Below are positions 59,270 through 64,000 of a stretch of DNA of 64,000 nucleotides, piece after piece. Location of the stretch: contig JAYKKT010000091.1 of the NCBI GenBank assembly GCA_036023115.1, positions 31,257,501 to 31,321,500 on the forward strand, given 5' to 3'. The notes beneath the pieces are model-generated. The model saw nothing but the letters and a program-made list of their open reading frames with translations, searched no databases and was not told the DNA's origin. Within the stretch, counting starts at the first letter, position 1; every line of letters begins with the position of its first letter. This stretch comes from Brasenia schreberi (Eukaryota; Streptophyta; Magnoliopsida; Nymphaeales; Cabombaceae). The translations under genes and the position numbers were made by a program.

Positions 59270-60999
59270 ACTAAGGATCCATTAGCTACTTTCACGTATT
59301 GTGATATGAAAGTATTTTCATACTTGATGAACCTTGACTTATCCACCTATCATGTAACTTATAGCACCACAATCTATAACCCAAAATTTAGTGTCATAAT
59401 TTTTAGGAAATTAGTTACCACCGATGCTATAAGATGTAGAAACATTTGTTTCATTCTTAGGAGAGGAAGTTGAGGGTTGTTCATGCAATCTTAATTTGAT
59501 ATATACCAATTTTTTCTTCAATTCAACCATCTCATCCATGGAACTCGATTCACTCTTCTTCTCAAAGGTGGCTACCACATGACTTTCATAATCTTTGTAA
59601 TCACTTGGTCGACCAACTATTTCCCAATAATGATCCCGGGTATGTCTCTTCTTCCCGTAATGTGAATATTATAGTTTATTCCTATCTTCATAATGTTGGA
59701 ATCCACCAACTCCTCGACTTCATGCTAAACTTTTATTCCACTAAAAATTAATTTGACTTCTTCGAGCGAATGCAGATTTTTCAACTTGAGTTTGATCTCC
59801 TTTTTTTAAATTCTTTCGATCTTCTTCTCTTAACAAAAGAGTATGTACTATCCCTATTGAGGGCAGATCCTCTTTGCTTAGAATATTAAGTTTGATAGAC
59901 TTATATTTTGGGGATATTCCCCATAAGAGATCAAACACTTATCGCACCTCATTATCAGTGCACGTTCCCTGATGCAATGGTTACACTTATTCTCAACAAT
60001 ATACCTCTGCTCATTCCATAAACCATGGAGTTCCCCATAGTATTCACTTATAGATTTGTCCTCTTGGCGACATTTCCTTACCTTCTTAAAGATTTTATGT
60101 TCTTTAGCAATGTTGTGTTGTGAGGAGCATGCCTCTTCTACTGCAACCCAGATCTCTACAGTGGACTCTATATATATAAATGTCTTCCTAATTGGGGGAG
60201 TTATGGATTGTATCAATAATGAACTCACCAACGCATCATCTTTTGACCAATATTTAAAATTTGCACAGTCTTCACTTGACTAACTCTCGTTTATGCAGAT
60301 AATTGCTAGTTTCTCTCTAGATTTTAGGACAAGTTTGATTGATCTTATCCATTCTCTATAATTTTGACATTCAAGTCAAATATTTATAATCTGAAAAGGT
60401 TCTACTTTCTTTTCATTACCATATGTGACTATTTGGGATTCTTCTTTTCATTTTCACAGTCTCCTTTTCATTTTCTTTTCTTCCAACTACATGTAATCTC
60501 ACAAACAGGTGGTAGACAGATTCTCTTCATATATGTTTTTGTGCCTTTGAAACACGATTTCTAGTGTCTTTATGCATGGATCAACCTCGTTAGCTTTGAT
60601 ACCATGTTAGAAACACATGTATATTGAGAATTGGAAGATATATAAGGAAGATGGAATTAGAGGAACAACATTTGTTGGAGCCACCGCCACTTTGTATTTT
60701 TCTTCTCTCTTAAAAAGTGTGAATGTGCTCGAAGGGTTTCCCCATTTAATAATGAGCATTACAAGGCTCAAAATTACTTATATGCCATTACTGACTTATT
60801 TTAAAGATACCTTTAAAAATAGAGCTAAAGAAATAAAAATATACTAAAGTACATTAAAGAAACAAAAAAAAAAGGAAAATCACTATAGAATATCACTAAT
60901 CTATCCCAATATGCTCTCCTTGTCTTCATACACCATGAACCTCTTCCATGAGCATCTTGTTTTCTTAACTTCACACTCCATGACTTCATATTCTCAACA
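59270..60999 (-). mobile_element. copia-3: 5' LTR, primer site, gag and protease start
   Basis: In element sense the 5' LTR (60605-60999) begins TGTTGAG and ends TCTAACA. It is followed immediately by TGGTATCAAAGC (60593-60604), the initiator tRNA-Met primer site. Gag of the UBN2 type follows: IESTVEIWVAVEEACSS, KCRQEDKSISEYYGELHGLW (59878-60231) and FDLLWGISPKYKSIK, PSIGIVHTLLLREED (59741-59938). A protease start, FWVIDCGAISYMIGG, lies near 59350. Pol and the 3' LTR are missing to the left, so the element is truncated near 59270. Confidence 0.85.
60605..60999 (-). repeat. copia-3 5' LTR (395 bp)
   Basis: It starts TGTTAG and ends CTCAACA on the plus strand. Parts such as GTAATGCTCATTATTAAATG and TGTTGAGAATATGAAGTC (element sense) recur, diverged, in the LTR at 63143, so the two elements belong to one lineage. 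Confidence 0.85.
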
Positions 61000-61079
61000 G
61001 GGTGTTCAATCAATCAGCAAATTGAAAATCTACAAGAGTTCAAGAGAAGGTTTGAGTAACTAGTTGAGATGGTCTGAAA

Positions 61080-63460
61080 CATCCAAGGAAGAGAGTAAAT
61101 GTCAAATTTAGATAGTCAAAGAAATGAGGGAAGAGGTATTGATCATCAAAGAGTATGTCCTCATAGAATCCCAATAAGAAAGTTCACCTTAATGAAGTTC
61201 TTTGAAACCACTCCATATTTCAAGAGTCAAATTGAATTGCCAAGTTTTAGCATGAAAGAGCAAGTACTCCCTATGAATACTACAAATGAAGGTCTATGTG
61301 AAGACCAAGATATCATAGAAGAGGACAAACCACAAGAAGAGAAGAAGTTTAAAGTCTACACAAAAGGAGAAAGGAAGATAGTCATGCCCATTCATGTGGA
61401 AACCACGGAACAAGGGGGAGAATCTCCCTTCGATCCAAGTGATTCCCTAAGAAAACAAAGCGAAGAAGATTTGAATATGCCCATTGCCCTTTAAAAAAGA
61501 AAAAGGACATGTGGTAATTATCCGATTTCTCAATTTATGTCTGATGATCAATTGTCATTAATTTATCATAATTTTGTATTAAATGTTGAAACTTATCAAG
61601 CTTATAAGGATTTTATTGAAGCATCAAAACATGAACACTGGCTTGAAGCCATGAAATTAGAACTTTAGGCACTTAAAAAAATTAAACTTGAGAAATTAGT
61701 GACCTACTTGTAGGAAGAAAATCAATTGGTTGTAAGTGGGTCTATATTATAAAGTTCAAGGCAGATGGGATTTTAGAGAGATACAAAGCAAGACTGGTAG
61801 CCTGTGGTTATAGTTAATCATATGAGATTGACTATGAGAAGACATTTTCCCTTGTGGCAAAACTTACTTTCATACGAGCGATCATTAGTGTTGCTGCTCA
61901 AAAAAATTAGACTATGTGACAGCTATATGTGAAGAATACATTCTTGCGGGGGGGGAGCTCAAAGAGAAAGTCTATATGGAGTTGGCACATGGATACTCTA
62001 ATTGATAAAATAGGATATGCATATTAAGGATTGCAATTTATGGGCTGAAACAGTCTCCTAGAGCATGATTAGAAAAATTTAGCAAGAGTATTATTAGTTT
62101 GAGTTATGAGAAGAGTGTAAGTGACTATACATTATTCATTAAGAAGAGAGTAAAGTTGACATTATTAATTGTCTACGTTGATGACATAATTGTGACAAGT
62201 GATGATATTGAAGAAATTCAAATACTAAAGCAAAAACTTCATGAGTTATTTGATATTAAGGATGTTGGAAAGCTACACTACTTCCTAAGCATTGAAGTGG
62301 CATATTTAGGTACTAATATTTTTTTGAATTAAAGAAAGTATATGTTGAATTTATTGCGAGAAGTTAAGATGGAAGAGTGTAAACTTATCCATACTCCTAT
62401 AGAAGTAAACCATAAATTGCAAAGTGAAGATGGGGTTGATAAAGTAGATGCAATGAGATATCAGCAACTTGTTGGAAAACTAATTTACTTTACTATTACT
62501 CGCCCTGATATAATACATGTAGTGGGTATAATAAGTCAGTATATGCAGTCTCCTTTCAAGCGGCATATGGATGCAGTTTTTATATACTTAGATACTTAAA
62601 AACTAAAACTACTCCAGGATATGGAGTGATATATAGAATTAATGTTCACACGAAGATTGAAATCTTTACAAATACCGATTGGGCGGGTTCCTTACAATAT
62701 AAAAAGCTTGCCTCCGGATATGTATCTCTAGTTGGAGGCACTGTAGTATCATGAAAGATTAAAAAATAGTCGGTTGTAGCCAGATCAATGGCAGAGGCTG
62801 AGTATAGAGCGATCGCCTTGGGAATATGTGAAGGGAAGTGGCTAAAATCATTACTAATTAAAATTGATTTATTTATAGAAGATCTTATTCCAATATATTG
62901 TGACAATAAAGCAATAATTCAGATCGCATCAAATTCTGTGTTTCATGAGAGAACTAAATATATCGAAATTGATTGTCACTTTATACGAGACAGTGTGTGC
63001 ACTAAGGAATTTTAGCTTTAACATGTGAAGTCAGATAATCAGTGTGCAAATATTTTAACCAAAGCTCTTAATAGAAACTTATTGATGAGATTATGTGGCA
63101 AGTTGGGTGTCATAACCATCTTTCACCCTACTTGAGGGGTTGTGTTGAGAGTATGAAGTCGATTGAGGCATGAAAAGACAAGGAGATATTCATGATTGAT
63201 CGTGGATCATATTCAGATTTGATATCCAGATTTGCTCTCTTTAATTTTCTATTGTTATGTACCTTAAGTGTTGTTTTTAAATGTAGCTTTAAATAAGCCT
63301 CATTAATGACATATATGTAAATTAATAGCTTATAATGCTAGTAATTAAAAGGGGAGAAAACCCTACCAACAAACTTACTAAGTTTTCGTGGAATAGAAGA
63401 AAGAGAGAGTGTGGCGGCAATCCAAATAGTTGTCGATCCCTTTGTCGTCTTCTAACCTGT
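61080..63460 (+). mobile_element. copia-4: pol 3' half and 3' LTR
   Basis: It begins inside the integrase C-terminal region (KFFETTPYFKSQIELPSFS) and an acidic linker. RT fragments follow: HWLEAMKLEL, FKADGILERYKARLVAC-like residues, then a clean frame at 62099-62332 with the catalytic LLIVYVDDIIVTSDD, LKQKLHELFDIKDVGKLHYF, and 62342-62599 with IHTPIEVNHKL, QQLVGKLIY and TRPDI. RNase H appears in pieces ([38 protein letters not shown] at 62788-63015). CTACTTGAGGGGT (63129-63141) acts as polypurine tract before the 3' LTR at 63143. Stops break the ORF; the 5' half is absent. Confidence 0.85.
63143..63460 (+). repeat. copia-4 3' LTR (right end uncertain)
   Basis: It starts TGTTGAGAGTATGAAGTC and carries TTATAATGCTAGTAATTAAA then GGGGAGAAAACCCTA, homologous to the copia-3 LTR. 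It probably ends at CTTCTAAC near 63459, after which sequence similarity is lost. Confidence 0.7.
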
Positions 63461-63544
63461 CTCTTGTTGCATCTTTCAACCATCGATTATTGTTTTTCGC
63501 ACAAGCATGTTCATGTGCATAATAGATACTTTGACCCTTTGTCT

Positions 63545-64000
63545 CCCAATTTGTGGTCGTATATTTTGATGACATACTTATTTATAATAAGAATGTCACT
63601 AAACACCTTTAGCACATCACAAAGGTGTTTTTCATATTAAGGAAGAATGGGTTCTATGTAAACTAGAAGAAGTGTGTTTTATGCAAACTCGATTGGTATT
63701 TTTGGGTTTTGTTATTAGTAGTGAAGGAGATCATGTAGATGAAGCAAAGGTGAACTCTATTCATGAATGACCAACTCCCAAATTTGTTATTCATGTAAGA
63801 AGTTTCTATGGATTAGTAACCTTATGTTTATCAAAGACTTCAACACTATTATGACACTATTCACTGACGATCTTGAGCAAGAAAAATTTCATTGGAGTAT
63901 AGTAGCCGCAGAAATTTTTGACCTCATAAAAGAAAAGCTTGTTACTCTACATGATTTCAATATAACATTTGAACTAGAATGTGATGCGAGTGTCATGGAA
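63545..64000 (+). pseudogene. Ty3/gypsy reverse transcriptase, cut by window edge
   Basis: The frame begins VVVYFDDILIYNKN (RT catalytic box, normally Y-DD). It continues FILRKNGFYVN, TRLVFLGFVISSEGDHVDEA and VRSFYGLVTL, then LTSLIKEKL-type residues and FELECDASV at the end of the window. This matches the gypsy/Athila-Reina pattern of RT thumb leading into RNase H. Stops and frame changes are present (after IHE, for example). The element continues beyond 64000. Confidence 0.85.

Overview
This window reads as nuclear DNA of a flowering plant. Coding exons are short and separated by GT-AG introns. AT-rich spacers are full of (AG)n and (AT)n tracts. The recognisable families are plant ones: MACPF, NRT1/PTR, receptor-like kinase, GH79 heparanase-like, plant mobile domain, Ty1/copia, CACTA and RTE/L1 LINEs. 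I cannot name the species. Most of the sequence is decayed transposon, and host genes are few, mostly on the minus strand and often broken.

Layout. 0.8-1.8 kb: plant-mobile-domain pseudogene (-). 4.1-5.1 kb: a foldback hairpin and a 196-bp SINE-like insertion with a perfect 13-bp target-site duplication (TSD). 5.25-8.2 kb: MACPF pseudogene (-) with a frameshift. 11.6-13.3 kb: RTE LINE reverse transcriptase (-). 13.3-21.3 kb: a cluster of related repeats carrying four tRNA-His(GTG)-like sequences beside LINE-tail remnants, interrupted by CACTA and copia scraps. 21.5-22.0 kb: NRT1/PTR (NPF) transporter remnant (+). 22.7-25.4 kb: membrane-anchored atypical receptor-like kinase (-), the best preserved gene. 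26.8-27.2 kb: 5'-truncated RTE LINE with TSD (+). 28.8-35.3 kb: GH79 heparanase-like gene (-), with most exons open but a damaged first exon and a transposon-filled intron of nearly 4 kb.

35.7-64 kb is almost entirely transposons. A CACTA element (+) spans about 36.4-42.9 kb. A complete-ended copia (-) spans 44.69-51.09 kb with CAAAC duplications. An L1 LINE (+) at 51.2-58.1 kb is split by a second copia (+) with two 405-bp LTRs. Two further copia pieces lie head to head around 60.6-61.0 kb, and a Ty3/gypsy reverse transcriptase runs off the right edge.

No operon-like or pathway grouping is visible. The genes appear independent, and the main story is nested transposition, tandem duplication and gene decay. 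All domain calls are by eye from translated sequence, and splice sites are inferred from reading-frame continuity, so single-base offsets are possible.
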